From: RFSX01 sp964591455
GTDB lineage: Bacteria > Bacteroidota > Bacteroidia > Chitinophagales > Saprospiraceae
Assembly: GCA_964591455.1 (NCBI GenBank)
Contig: CAZQDZ010000001.1
Span: forward strand, 142,560-206,559
Direction: 5' to 3'
DNA length: 64,000 nucleotides
Below the pieces are notes generated by a model, which was not told where the DNA came from, searched no databases, and was given only the letters and a program-made list of their open reading frames with translations. Position 1 is the stretch's first letter. The number at the start of each line of letters is the position of its first letter. Below are positions 8,206 to 16,681 of the stretch, piece after piece. Both the position numbers and the translations under genes were made by a program.

Positions 8206-8901
8206 ATGGCCAAGATGTATATGAGAATGACGATGTTATGCTTACTGTGTTCGCTGGTATTCCTGGCTGGGTGCAAGAGCTCTAAATCAACTGTGAGCAA
8301 AAAGAGAACAATTAGTAAGCGGTCAGTAAATTCTGATGGAATAGTAAGGTCTGAAGATATCCAAAGCCTCAAGAGCTTAATGGTCGGACATTTCGAGAAT
8401 AAACCCATAAGCGGAGATAGTAGCTCTGTAGATGTGTCATTAAGAGTAGTTCCTATATGGGAAGGAAAGGAAGGACATTTTCTCTACGCAGAGCAGTTTC
8501 CTACAGCGCTGCCATCACAACCACAACTTCAGAAGATTTATAAAATCGAAAGTGATAATAATGGCGGCTTTGTGAGTAATATTTATAAACTCAAAAACCC
8601 AGAACAGGCGATAGGGCAGTGGGAGTCACCAGCGTATTTTAATAATTACTCTATAGACGACCTCATCATTAGTGAAGGTTGTACGTTATATATCATACGT
8701 CACGGCGACGGATCATTTTCTGGCTCTACCAGAATGGACGAGTGTAAGAGTAGTGTGGATAAGGCTGCTTATACGACGTCTACAATAAAGTTGAGAAATG
8801 GCAGCTTTATGAATTGGGAGAAAGGATTTGATGATAGTGGAAATCAAATATGGGGAAAAGAAATAGGAAGTTCTGTGTTTAAAAGAGTCAAGGCTAACTG
8901 A
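8206..8901 (+). CDS. CpeT/CpcT-like lipoprotein
   Basis: This is a 231-residue protein with a lipoprotein signal (lipobox V-F-L-A-G-C). Its body matches the CpeT/CpcT (DUF1001) family: SLKSLMVGHF, then LRVVPIWEG, then LYAEQFPTALPSQPQLQKIY, a CTLYIIRHGDGSFSG segment and LRNGSFMNWEKGFD. In cyanobacteria this family attaches bilins to phycobiliproteins. Nothing else here suggests photosynthesis, so the non-phototrophic branch probably binds another hydrophobic ligand or has another role in the envelope. I chose the ATG at 8206. A GTG at 8179 and ATGs at 8215 and 8221 are also in frame, all before the signal core. Its 3' end overlaps the convergent metG by 8 bases. Confidence 0.85.
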   Translation: MAKMYMRMTMLCLLCSLVFLAGCKSSKSTVSKKRTISKRSVNSDGIVRSEDIQSLKSLMVGHFENKPISGDSSSVDVSLRVVPIWEGKEGHFLYAEQFPTALPSQPQLQKIYKIESDNNGGFVSNIYKLKNPEQAIGQWESPAYFNNYSIDDLIISEGCTLYIIRHGDGSFSGSTRMDECKSSVDKAAYTTSTIKLRNGSFMNWEKGFDDSGNQIWGKEIGSSVFKRVKAN

Positions 8902-11026
8902 TTCCAGCGCCATTCTCACTTTCAGTTCCTGGCTCTACAAATTTTAGAGAGCCATCATCATTTTCAGCCATTAGAATCATCCCTTTGGATTCCACACCTC
9001 TAATTTTTCTAGGAGCAAGATTGGCCAGTAAAGTTACCTTTTGCCCGATGACCTGCTCAGGTGAGAAATGTTGAGCTATCCCAGATACGACTGTTCTATG
9101 CTCAAAACCAACATCCAAAGTAAGTTGCAGTAACTTATCAGCTTTTTTTACTTTCTCCGCTGCAGTTATGGTGGCTACTCTAAGGTCCATTTTCATAAAG
9201 TCATTATACTGGATGGTTTCTTTAACTGTTGGGGTTTCCTGCGCAGTAGTTTTAGGAACAGTTGCCATTAGTTTATTGATTTGCTCAGTGATAACATCAT
9301 CATCTATTCTTGTAAATAGATGTTCTGGTTTATTTATCTTATGACCACTAGGTAGTGGTAATTCTCCTTCTGCTAATGAATTGCAAAGGGCCAATAATTC
9401 ACCTGATTCTTTAATAGCTTCTACATTGAGCAAACTAGTCAGTTTATCTGATGTAAAAGGCAGAAATGGTCTTATAACCACACTAATAACCTTGACATAT
9501 TGGAGCATAAGATTAATGACCACTTTCACCTGATCTGGCTCAGTCTTTATTGTTTTCCAAGGTTCATTGAATTGTAGAATCTGATTGCCCTGAGAAGAAA
9601 TTTCCATGAGTATTCTTAACCCTCCTCTGAAATCATATTTTCTAAGACATACACAAAGTGAATCCACATTGTCGAATAGTCTTAGAATTTCGGCATCATG
9701 GAAACTAATATCGTCTTCACTTTCAGCACCTATGATGTCTATGTTTTCATCGAACGCAGGCACTTCTCCTTCATAATACTTATTAGTAAGGACAATTACC
9801 CTGTTGATGAAATTGGCAAGATTATTAACAAGCTCATTATTGTTGGCTTCCTGATAGGCCTTCCAAGTAAATTCACTATCTCTCTGTTCTGGCATATTCT
9901 TTATCATAGCATACCTAAGTTCATCTTGCTTACCAGGTAAGTCCTCAAGATACTCATGTACCCATATCGCCCAATTTCTAGAAGTAGAAATTTTATCTCC
10001 TTCCAAATTCATAAATTGGTTGGCTGGTACATTTATAGGTAAGACATAGTCACCGTGTGCCTTCAAGATAGCAGGGAAGATGACACAATGAAACACAATA
10101 TTGTCTTTGCCGATAAAATGAACTAAGGCTGAGGATTCATCCTTCCAGTAAGGCTCCCAGTCTTTTTTGTTGTCTAAGCCCCATTGCTTGGTAGATGAAA
10201 TATATCCGATAGGAGCATCTAACCACACATATAGCTTTTTACCTTCTGAGCCTTCTATATGTTTAGGCACATCTACTCCCCATGTTAAATCCCTAGTCAT
10301 TGACCTTGGCATAAGCCCATTGTCTAACCACGATTTGCACTGACCTATTACATGATTTTTCCAGTCCTCAGGATAATGAAGTTGGACACCATCTACTGTA
10401 CCCGTATCTATCCACTCTTGAAGCCAATTTTCATATTTATCTAGCGGCAGATACCAGTGCTTCGTCTTCCGAAGTTCTGGTTTTCCATCACTTAGTGTGC
10501 TTTGTGGATTTATGAGCTCATTAGGGCTGAGTGTGGAACCACAATTCTCACATTGGTCACCATAAGCAGCTTCATGATTACATTTGGGACAAGTACCTTT
10601 TATATACCTGTCTGCAAGAAACTGCTTGACTACAGGGTCGTAATATTGCTCTGACTCTTTCTCTATAAATTCACCTTTGTCAAACAATGTAGAGAAGAAC
10701 TCCTGAGAAGTTTCATGATGGAGTTCCGCAGAGGTTCTGTGATAGTGATCAAAGTTAATCCCCATCTGAGCAAAAGTATCCTTGAAAAGGCCGTGATACT
10801 TATCTACGATTTCTTGGGGAGACTTATTTTCTTTTAAGGACTTTATAGTTATAGCCGCGCCATGTTCATCTGACCCACATATGTACAATACGTCTTTGCC
10901 ATAGAGTCTTAAAAATCTTGTATAAATATCGCCTGAAAGGTAGGCACCGGCTAGGTGTCCAATATGTAGAGGACCGTTGGCATAAGGTAGTGCAGCAGTT
11001 ACCAGATATCTCTTAATTTCTCTCAT
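8894..11026 (-). CDS. metG: Methionyl-tRNA synthetase with C-terminal tRNA-binding domain
   Basis: This is a 710-residue class I aminoacyl-tRNA synthetase that charges tRNA-Met in the cytoplasm. The HIGH motif is at 21-24 (GPLHIGHL). A zinc knuckle of four cysteines is at about 146, 149, 159 and 162. The KMSKS loop appears as KISTS at about 345-349. The final ~110 residues (from NDFMKMDLRVATI) form the EMAP/Trbp111-type OB-fold tRNA-binding domain seen in longer MetG proteins. All catalytic parts are present. The 3' end overlaps the convergent CpeT-like gene by 8 bases, with no terminator between them. A TAnnTTTG -7-like box on the minus strand lies at 11120-11127. Confidence 0.98.
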   Translation of the reverse strand: MREIKRYLVTAALPYANGPLHIGHLAGAYLSGDIYTRFLRLYGKDVLYICGSDEHGAAITIKSLKENKSPQEIVDKYHGLFKDTFAQMGINFDHYHRTSAELHHETSQEFFSTLFDKGEFIEKESEQYYDPVVKQFLADRYIKGTCPKCNHEAAYGDQCENCGSTLSPNELINPQSTLSDGKPELRKTKHWYLPLDKYENWLQEWIDTGTVDGVQLHYPEDWKNHVIGQCKSWLDNGLMPRSMTRDLTWGVDVPKHIEGSEGKKLYVWLDAPIGYISSTKQWGLDNKKDWEPYWKDESSALVHFIGKDNIVFHCVIFPAILKAHGDYVLPINVPANQFMNLEGDKISTSRNWAIWVHEYLEDLPGKQDELRYAMIKNMPEQRDSEFTWKAYQEANNNELVNNLANFINRVIVLTNKYYEGEVPAFDENIDIIGAESEDDISFHDAEILRLFDNVDSLCVCLRKYDFRGGLRILMEISSQGNQILQFNEPWKTIKTEPDQVKVVINLMLQYVKVISVVIRPFLPFTSDKLTSLLNVEAIKESGELLALCNSLAEGELPLPSGHKINKPEHLFTRIDDDVITEQINKLMATVPKTTAQETPTVKETIQYNDFMKMDLRVATITAAEKVKKADKLLQLTLDVGFEHRTVVSGIAQHFSPEQVIGQKVTLLANLAPRKIRGVESKGMILMAENDDGSLKFVEPGTESENGAGIS

Positions 11027-11119
11027 CTATTCATCCAAATCCAAATTTAAAAAAAAAGCCTTTTTCGGGATGAAAAAATGGGATACACATCTATTGTGCT
11101 GGAACAGCGGGACAGCGGA

Positions 11120-11127
11120 CAAAGATA
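11120..11127 (-). promoter_or_regulatory. metG: Possible Bacteroidota -7 box (TATCTTTG) for metG
   Basis: Read on the minus strand this is TATCTTTG, matching the TAnnTTTG -7 consensus of Bacteroidota sigma-A promoters, about 93 bases before the metG start. A good TTTG/TTG -33 element at 17-23 bases is not evident, so the call is tentative. Confidence 0.35.
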
Positions 11128-11190
11128 GGTTTATAATACAATTATCTGAATATATCATTCGATTTTATAGGTTTTGCATATACTTACAGA

Positions 11191-11715
11191 ATGACAAAAT
11201 CTTCTTTTATAAAAATCCGTTTGGATGCAGGCCATAACAGAACCCTGAGAGATGAAATTGTATCATATGTTGGATCTTCCAAAGTTAGAATGAAAGAACT
11301 AATGAGCTTCTTCTTTCATGAAGAATGGAGATATAATCAGAGGTCAGCCTGGGCGCTTGGAGAAATAGGATCTAAAAACCCTAAACTTATTTATCCCTAT
11401 CTAGAAAAAATGTTGGCTAATCTAGACAATGCATCCCATAACGCCGTTATCAGAAATACGGTAAAAGTCATATCTGAAATGGATATTCCAGAGGAGTTAG
11501 AAGGTGAAATATTTGACAGATGTATGAAGTATCTAGAAGACACGAAGACGGCTGTAGCAGTTAGATGTTATTCGGTAAATATATTAGAGATTATTGCCGC
11601 AAAGTATCCCGAATTACAAGAGGATTTAGTGGCTGTCGTAAGTGATCATCTTGCAAACGGAACTGCAGGACTGAAATATCGATGTAGAAGAGTCATCAAA
11701 AGATTTGGGTCATAA
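11191..11715 (+). CDS. HEAT-like alpha-helical repeat protein
   Basis: This 174-residue cytoplasmic protein has no signal sequence and is composed of paired helices typical of HEAT/ARM-like repeats. An example is RSAWALGEIGSKNPKLIYPY, followed by HNAVIRNTVKVISEM, then AVAVRCYSVNILEIIAAKYP and a terminal KYRCRRVIKRF helix. Such proteins are scaffolds for protein-protein contacts; no catalytic motif is visible. Homologues in Bacteroidota are, to my knowledge, uncharacterised. It diverges from metG across 164 bp and converges with the hemolysin III gene, 12 bp from its stop. The role is unknown; the repeat call rests on the helix pattern and the W-A-L-G-E-I-G motif. Confidence 0.75.
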   Translation: MTKSSFIKIRLDAGHNRTLRDEIVSYVGSSKVRMKELMSFFFHEEWRYNQRSAWALGEIGSKNPKLIYPYLEKMLANLDNASHNAVIRNTVKVISEMDIPEELEGEIFDRCMKYLEDTKTAVAVRCYSVNILEIIAAKYPELQEDLVAVVSDHLANGTAGLKYRCRRVIKRFGS

Positions 11716-11727
11716 GAAATATCCTAG

Positions 11728-12366
11728 TCAAACTATAAGCGTATATATAGCTGCAAAATGAAACAAATTAGCTGCTAATACGAAAAGGTGCCATATCGCA
11801 TGGTTGTATTTTATCCTTTTCAATCTATAAAAAATAACACCGACCAAATAGAGTAAGCCTCCTATGGTGACAAGTTTTAGAGTGTGGGAAGGTGTATTAA
11901 GTACAAAGTGGCTATACTCCAAAAATATTGTGCATCCCATTAATATGTAAAAGGAGAGAGAGAAGTTCTCATATTTTCCAGTACAGAATAATTTGTATAT
12001 CGTCCCAAATAAAGCTAAGCCCCATATGTTTTTCAGTAAGGTGCCACCCGTTTCCTGATCGAATAGGAATAAAAGAAACGGTGTATAAGTTCCTGCGATG
12101 AGGAAATAAATGCTGATGTGGTCTATAGTCCGAAGCCTTGGTCTATAAGATTTATCCCAATAGTAGTGATATAGAGTAGATGTTATGTATACCAACATTG
12201 AGCTGAAACTCATCAGCAGTATTGACATCAACCTTTTATCAAAACCCGGCTGGATAGCTAGTAGCATAAATATCATAAAGGCAACAGTAATGGGTACACC
12301 AATACCATGTGTCAAGACATTCCAATATTCTTCATTGTTTTGCTGTCGTAACTGTCGCAGACTCAT
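11728..12366 (-). CDS. Hemolysin III / PAQR-family membrane protein (TrhA-like)
   Basis: This 212-residue protein has seven hydrophobic segments and PAQR/HlyIII features: N-E-E-Y-W-N-V-L-T-H-G-I-G near the N-terminus, LYHYYWDKS after the second helix, D-H-I-S-I-Y-F-L-I-A-G-T-Y-T-P-F in the middle, and H-A-I-W-H-L-F-V-L near the end. The conserved His and Asp residues match the zinc site of PAQR receptors. Bacterial members have been linked to membrane fluidity homeostasis rather than true hemolysis. It is the last gene of a seven-gene minus-strand operon, 17 bp after a carboxylesterase-like lipoprotein gene. The family is secure; the exact function is not. Confidence 0.9.
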   Translation of the reverse strand: MSLRQLRQQNNEEYWNVLTHGIGVPITVAFMIFMLLAIQPGFDKRLMSILLMSFSSMLVYITSTLYHYYWDKSYRPRLRTIDHISIYFLIAGTYTPFLLFLFDQETGGTLLKNIWGLALFGTIYKLFCTGKYENFSLSFYILMGCTIFLEYSHFVLNTPSHTLKLVTIGGLLYLVGVIFYRLKRIKYNHAIWHLFVLAANLFHFAAIYTLIV

Positions 12367-12383
12367 CGGGGTAGATTATTGGT

Positions 12384-13175
12384 TTAGTCAGAAAACTCTT
12401 TTTTTAACCAACGTAATAAGTCGCTAAAATTTTCTGACGTTATAGTATGTTTTGAGTTATACCAAAAATCACTTACATGGAGACCGAGTCCCTTGAGCTC
12501 ACTGACAGAAATTCTCATAGGTTCAGGAAGCAATACTTGATCTAGGTTTCCATGAGAAATGAATATTTTAGATGTATTCAGCGCCTTTTGGTTTGCCATA
12601 TTATTTCTGACCTCTGGATACAGATGTCCAGATAATGAAACTATCCCTCTAATCTTATCAGGATATTTCAGTCCGGTAGCTAAAGATAAAATGGCGCCTT
12701 GGCTGAATCCACCAAGACAGATATTCTTAGGGTTGAGCTTATATTTTTTTATGACTTCATCTATATGCCTAGCCACTAATTCTCTTGCAGTGATTACATC
12801 TTCGAAGTTATAAGTCCAGTCTGATTGACTACGTTGTAGCTGGAACCAACTGAAGCTATCTCCTCCTATATTAATAGGACCCCTAAGGCTGAGTACCAGC
12901 CATTCTGGACTAAAATGCTGTGCAAATGAGAATAGGTCTTTTTCATTGCTACCAAGCCCATGCAAAAGTATTATTGTCGGCGTATCGGTATTCAGACCAT
13001 TTACAGGGAGTCTTTCTAATTGGATAAGATTAGAATTCCATTTTGCATCTTGTAATAAAGGCACAGGCACCTTGTTTGAAACGACAGGGCCTTGTTTGCA
13101 GGATAGGGGCAGACATAGTCCAAGGCATAACAAGTATAAGTTCAGGGACTTGTAGAGTAGTTTTTTCACTTTCAT
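12384..13175 (-). CDS. Phospholipase/carboxylesterase-family alpha/beta hydrolase lipoprotein
   Basis: This is a 263-residue serine hydrolase with a lipoprotein signal (lipobox L-P-L-S-C, Cys26). The alpha/beta hydrolase domain shows the oxyanion-region motif LLHGLGSNEKD (about 70), the nucleophile elbow GGFSQG with Ser158, Asp212 in HGNLDQVL and His243 in SKHTIT. This matches the esterase/lysophospholipase family of YpfH and carboxylesterase type. It should hydrolyse ester bonds, perhaps of lipids, at the membrane surface. It sits 13 bp after another alpha/beta hydrolase gene and 17 bp before hemolysin III in the same operon. The substrate is not known. Confidence 0.88.
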   Translation of the reverse strand: MKVKKLLYKSLNLYLLCLGLCLPLSCKQGPVVSNKVPVPLLQDAKWNSNLIQLERLPVNGLNTDTPTIILLHGLGSNEKDLFSFAQHFSPEWLVLSLRGPINIGGDSFSWFQLQRSQSDWTYNFEDVITARELVARHIDEVIKKYKLNPKNICLGGFSQGAILSLATGLKYPDKIRGIVSLSGHLYPEVRNNMANQKALNTSKIFISHGNLDQVLLPEPMRISVSELKGLGLHVSDFWYNSKHTITSENFSDLLRWLKKEFSD

Positions 13176-13188
13176 GGGTTTTGCTTTA

Positions 13189-14031
13189 TTAGGCAGTGAT
13201 TCTTTTGTCCATCCATGATAGCATAGTTTCTCTTACAAAGAGGTGATCCAAGTCTCTTGTAATCTCATGTTTGTACTCCTTTAGTTCTACAAATTCTTTG
13301 TCTTCACTGGAACATAAATCATACAACATTTGGCTACCACCGATTTCAGCCAGTTTGTCATCAGTGCCATGCATGATAAGAATAGGAAGGGTAAGCTTGT
13401 GGAATTCCTTCTTGATTTGTTTCATTTGTTTGAGTAATTGATAACCTGATCTTGCAAATATTTTTCCTCTATAGTTTAGTGAATCGTTCACGTATTTTTT
13501 TACTTCGTTTTCATCTCTAGATATGGCATTAGGATCAATTCCTACAGTTTTGAGTTTTGGAAGTAAGGTTCCTATGACTGTGGCAAGCTTCTGTAATATT
13601 GGTGCGGTGTTTCTGTCTGGTTGGAGAAAAGGTGCAGAAAGCACAATGCCTTTAAGTTGAGTAATTGAGGGATTTCTTTTAAGTAGATATGAAATCATGA
13701 CCAAGCTTCCCATGCTGTGTGCCATGAGGATAAGGGGAATGTCGTCACTGACCTTTGATTTTATAAATAAATCAAGATCATCTATATAGCTGCTGAATTC
13801 CTGGATATAAGATTTTGGTTTGCCTTCAGATAATCCATGATGCCGCTGATCATAGGCATGAAAATCATAGCCTGCCTCATTGAAGAACTGGGCTTCGCTT
13901 GTGTACCGGCCTGCGTGCTCGCAATATCCATGAACAAAAAGTATTTGTGCTTTAGGTTTATCTATTGTCCACTGATGCGTATGTAGCTTAAGACCATCCT
14001 GTGTAAGGAGTTTGTGGTTAGAGTAGCTCAT
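13189..14031 (-). CDS. Monoacylglycerol-lipase-like alpha/beta hydrolase (serine aminopeptidase S33 type)
   Basis: This 280-residue cytoplasmic hydrolase resembles monoacylglycerol lipases and lysophospholipase L2-type enzymes. It has the oxyanion motif FVHGYCEHAGRY, the family motif DQRHHGLSEG, the nucleophile elbow AHSMGS (Ser106), an Asp in MHGTDDKLAE and a late His in KHEITRDLD. There is no signal peptide. I chose the ATG at 14031, which overlaps the TGA of the upstream isomerase gene by one base (TGATG, translational coupling). A longer frame to 14061 would overlap more without a conserved N-terminus. It is part of the glycosyltransferase operon. A role in lipid turnover is inferred. Confidence 0.9.
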   Translation of the reverse strand: MSYSNHKLLTQDGLKLHTHQWTIDKPKAQILFVHGYCEHAGRYTSEAQFFNEAGYDFHAYDQRHHGLSEGKPKSYIQEFSSYIDDLDLFIKSKVSDDIPLILMAHSMGSLVMISYLLKRNPSITQLKGIVLSAPFLQPDRNTAPILQKLATVIGTLLPKLKTVGIDPNAISRDENEVKKYVNDSLNYRGKIFARSGYQLLKQMKQIKKEFHKLTLPILIMHGTDDKLAEIGGSQMLYDLCSSEDKEFVELKEYKHEITRDLDHLFVRETMLSWMDKRITA

Positions 14032-14606
14032 CAGAATAACTTCTTTTCTACACCTCCACAAATTATATGACCAATAAGCATCATTGCCTCTTGTATTCGT
14101 GGCGTTTCATTGGAAGGAATTATTAAATGTATATCTGCTTTGGAATAGACGGTAGATTTTGTTTTGCCAGTAATAGCAATGACTGACAGGTTCATTTTTA
14201 TAGCTGTAGAGAGAACGGATTTAATATTCTTTGATTGGCCAGAAGTCGACATAAGATATAGGATATCGTTAGGTTTTGCTTTGGCCTCTAGTAACCTTGA
14301 AAAGACTTTATCATATCCATAGTCATTTGATATAGCTGTGATAGCAGCACCATTGGTGTGGAGAGCTTCAGCAGATAGTGCTGGACGATTCATTAGATAT
14401 CTACCACTCAGTTCAGCTGATAGATGTGACGCATCAGCAGCACTGCCACCATTACCACAAAAATGAATGGTGTGGTTCTTTTTTAATCTTTTTGAAATCA
14501 ACTTTACTGCCTCCTGTATGTGCTTCTGAATCGATTTGTCAGACTGAATCTTTTGGATAAGAGAAAGATGGTCAGCAATCTTATCATTGATGTCGCTATA
14601 GTTCAT
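14031..14606 (-). CDS. gmhA: SIS-domain phosphosugar isomerase, GmhA-like (sedoheptulose-7-phosphate isomerase family)
   Basis: This 191-residue SIS-domain protein closely follows the GmhA pattern: FCGNGGSAADASHLSAELSG at about 49-68, a GAAITAISNDYGYDKVFSR segment, and the phosphate loop STSGQSKNI. GmhA converts sedoheptulose 7-phosphate to D-glycero-D-manno-heptose 7-phosphate, the first step of heptose supply for lipopolysaccharide or glycoprotein. The metal-site His and Glu of the first motif (H61, E65) are present. No other heptose gene is visible here, so the substrate is inferred. It overlaps the upstream glycosyltransferase gene by 11 bases and the downstream hydrolase by one. Confidence 0.85.
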   Translation of the reverse strand: MNYSDINDKIADHLSLIQKIQSDKSIQKHIQEAVKLISKRLKKNHTIHFCGNGGSAADASHLSAELSGRYLMNRPALSAEALHTNGAAITAISNDYGYDKVFSRLLEAKAKPNDILYLMSTSGQSKNIKSVLSTAIKMNLSVIAITGKTKSTVYSKADIHLIIPSNETPRIQEAMMLIGHIICGGVEKKLF

Positions 14607-15732
14607 GACTATTTGTCTTGTCTAATAAATGTGAGTAGAATGTACTCCAAGATAAGTCATCCTTAATGGTATCAAAATCAGATTTTAATTCAATTTCATT
14701 ATTAAGATAACTCTCAATGGCTGCACCTATAGCCTTCGAGTTTGGTTCTATGACGACGCCAAGTTGGTGCTTTTCTATAATCCCCGCAAGACTGCCCACG
14801 CGAGTTACGATGACATGCTTTTCAAAATGCAAGGCAATAGGAACTACACCACTCTGAGTAGCAGTTCGATAGGGTAGGACGATGGCAGAAGCACCACAGA
14901 ATAATGCCGGAATTTCATCATTAGGTATATATTCATTTCTTATAATCACTCTGTCCTCTAAGCCCAATTCTGATATTTGCTTTCTATACTTTACCTCATC
15001 CTGATAGAATTCGCCAGCGATGACTAGTTTATAATCATGATGACTAGTAAGATACTGAAGACCCTCCAATAAAACATCTAAGCCTTTGTATGCCCTTACC
15101 AATCCAAAGAACACTAAGTATTTGGTAGATGGAGACCAACCCATTTTCTCCTTGGCTATTTCTTGAGAAAGCTTTTCGCCATAGTGGTCATAGATCGGGT
15201 GAAATAATTTTAGGACAGGTTTGTTTTGAATGGTCGCTTTAATCTCATTCTCTACGGAATCTGATAGACACAAGAGTAAGTCAGTTCTGTTAGAGATGTA
15301 TAAATTCAATTGCTTATCGCCTATTCGACTTTCGTGCGGCTTGAAGTTATGAACGATTGTAATGATTTTTACATTCGGTAATTCCTTTTTGATACCACGC
15401 AAGATTGTGCCGAAAGCAGGTGCCATAAATGGCATCCAGTACTGGGTGATGACCAGCTCAGGAGTTTCCTTTACAATTTGCTTAGATACTTTTAGCCAGT
15501 TGAGTGGATTCATACTGAAGATACCTCTCTCTATAGTCAGATTGGGTTTGGGATCTTCCGTAGTGATTTGTGTCTTGCCTGGGAACAACAAATTTGGATA
15601 CTGTTGGGTGAATGTGAAAATTTTACATTCCCATCCATGGTTTTGAAATGTCGTAGCCAGATTCTCATTGAATGCAGCTATCCCTCCTCTGTAAGGATAG
15701 GCTGGTCCAATAAATACAATTTTCTTAGACAT
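14596..15732 (-). CDS. Glycosyltransferase family 4 (GT-B fold)
   Basis: This is a 378-residue GT-B glycosyltransferase. The N-terminal domain shows GPAYPYRGGIAAFNENLA, the usual acceptor-side loop. The C-terminal nucleotide-sugar domain has YLVFFGLVRAYKGLDVLLEG followed by LVIAGEFY and the E-x7-E-like region GASAIVLPYRTATQSGVVPIAL. It should transfer a sugar from an NDP-sugar onto a lipid-linked or surface glycan at the inner face of the membrane. It follows a GT2 gene with only one base between, and overlaps the GmhA-like gene, so these act together. The donor and acceptor cannot be read from the sequence. Confidence 0.9.
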   Translation of the reverse strand: MSKKIVFIGPAYPYRGGIAAFNENLATTFQNHGWECKIFTFTQQYPNLLFPGKTQITTEDPKPNLTIERGIFSMNPLNWLKVSKQIVKETPELVITQYWMPFMAPAFGTILRGIKKELPNVKIITIVHNFKPHESRIGDKQLNLYISNRTDLLLCLSDSVENEIKATIQNKPVLKLFHPIYDHYGEKLSQEIAKEKMGWSPSTKYLVFFGLVRAYKGLDVLLEGLQYLTSHHDYKLVIAGEFYQDEVKYRKQISELGLEDRVIIRNEYIPNDEIPALFCGASAIVLPYRTATQSGVVPIALHFEKHVIVTRVGSLAGIIEKHQLGVVIEPNSKAIGAAIESYLNNEIELKSDFDTIKDDLSWSTFYSHLLDKTNSHEL

Positions 15733-15733
15733 T

Positions 15734-16663
15734 TTATATCTTTTGGGATATGGCGTACTTGTTTCTATTTGGGCTATTACGGGAAATCATCTCCGCTAAA
15801 AATCCTGCTATAAATAGCTGAATACCCACAATGACTAATAACATACCCAAGAAGAACATTGGTCTGCTAGCAATACCTATAACTTTATATATCACTTTTT
15901 GGACAGTAAGTATGGTAAGTAAGGTTGTACCTAAGACGGTGAACAAAAGCCCAACACTTCCAAAAAAATGCATTGGCCGTTTTCCAAAACGACTCATAAA
16001 TGAGATAGACATCAAATCTAGTAAGCCTCGGCTAAATCGATTGATACCAAATTTAGTAACACCATATTTTCTTGCTTGGTGAGCCACTACTTTTTCTCCG
16101 ATTTTATCGAAGCCTTCCGCCTTGGCAATGACTGGAATATATCTGTGCATCTCTCCATAGACTTCTATATTTTTTACAACGTCATGATGGTAAGCTTTAA
16201 GCCCACAATTCATGTCATTTAATTTTATCCCAGACATCTTTCTTGTTGCCCAGTTATATAACTTGGTAGGAATCGTTTTTGTGATAGGGTCATGACGTTC
16301 TTTTTTCCATCCGGATACCAAGTCATACCCATCATTGACTATCATGTCATACAGCGTTGGAATTTCTTCTGGACTATCTTGAAGGTCAGCATCCATTGTA
16401 ATTATAACATTGCCTGTTGCTTCTCCGAAACCTACATTTAAGGCTGCTGATTTACCATAATTGCGTCTAAACTTGATGCCGATAATATTACTATAGGTAG
16501 ATTTCAACTCTTTAAGCACAGACCATGAATTATCTGTACTTCCATCATCTACCATAATCATTTCATAAGTAAAAGTCTTACCTATAGAATTATCTATCCA
16601 CTGTACCAAATCTGGGAGAGATTCTTCTTCGTTGTATAGTGGAATAACTATGGATATTTGCAT
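15734..16663 (-). CDS. Glycosyltransferase family 2, polyprenyl-phosphate sugar transferase type (DPM1/GtrB-like)
   Basis: This 309-residue protein has a GT-A domain (IVIPLYNEEESLPDLVQWID at the start, D-D-G-S-T-D-N-S, and the D-A-D-L-Q-D metal motif) and two C-terminal membrane helices, the layout of GtrB/dolichyl-phosphate mannose synthases. It probably loads a sugar onto undecaprenyl phosphate for later transfer outside the cytoplasm. It lies 18 bp after the DUF4199 gene and 1 bp before the GT4 gene. A DUF4199-GT2 pairing is familiar in Bacteroidota genomes. The sugar is unknown. The large minus-strand membrane protein at 26847-28682 could use such a lipid-linked sugar, but that is speculation. 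Confidence 0.92.
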   Translation of the reverse strand: MQISIVIPLYNEEESLPDLVQWIDNSIGKTFTYEMIMVDDGSTDNSWSVLKELKSTYSNIIGIKFRRNYGKSAALNVGFGEATGNVIITMDADLQDSPEEIPTLYDMIVNDGYDLVSGWKKERHDPITKTIPTKLYNWATRKMSGIKLNDMNCGLKAYHHDVVKNIEVYGEMHRYIPVIAKAEGFDKIGEKVVAHQARKYGVTKFGINRFSRGLLDLMSISFMSRFGKRPMHFFGSVGLLFTVLGTTLLTILTVQKVIYKVIGIASRPMFFLGMLLVIVGIQLFIAGFLAEMISRNSPNRNKYAISQKI

Positions 16664-16681
16664 CTAGTGTTGCTTCCTAAT

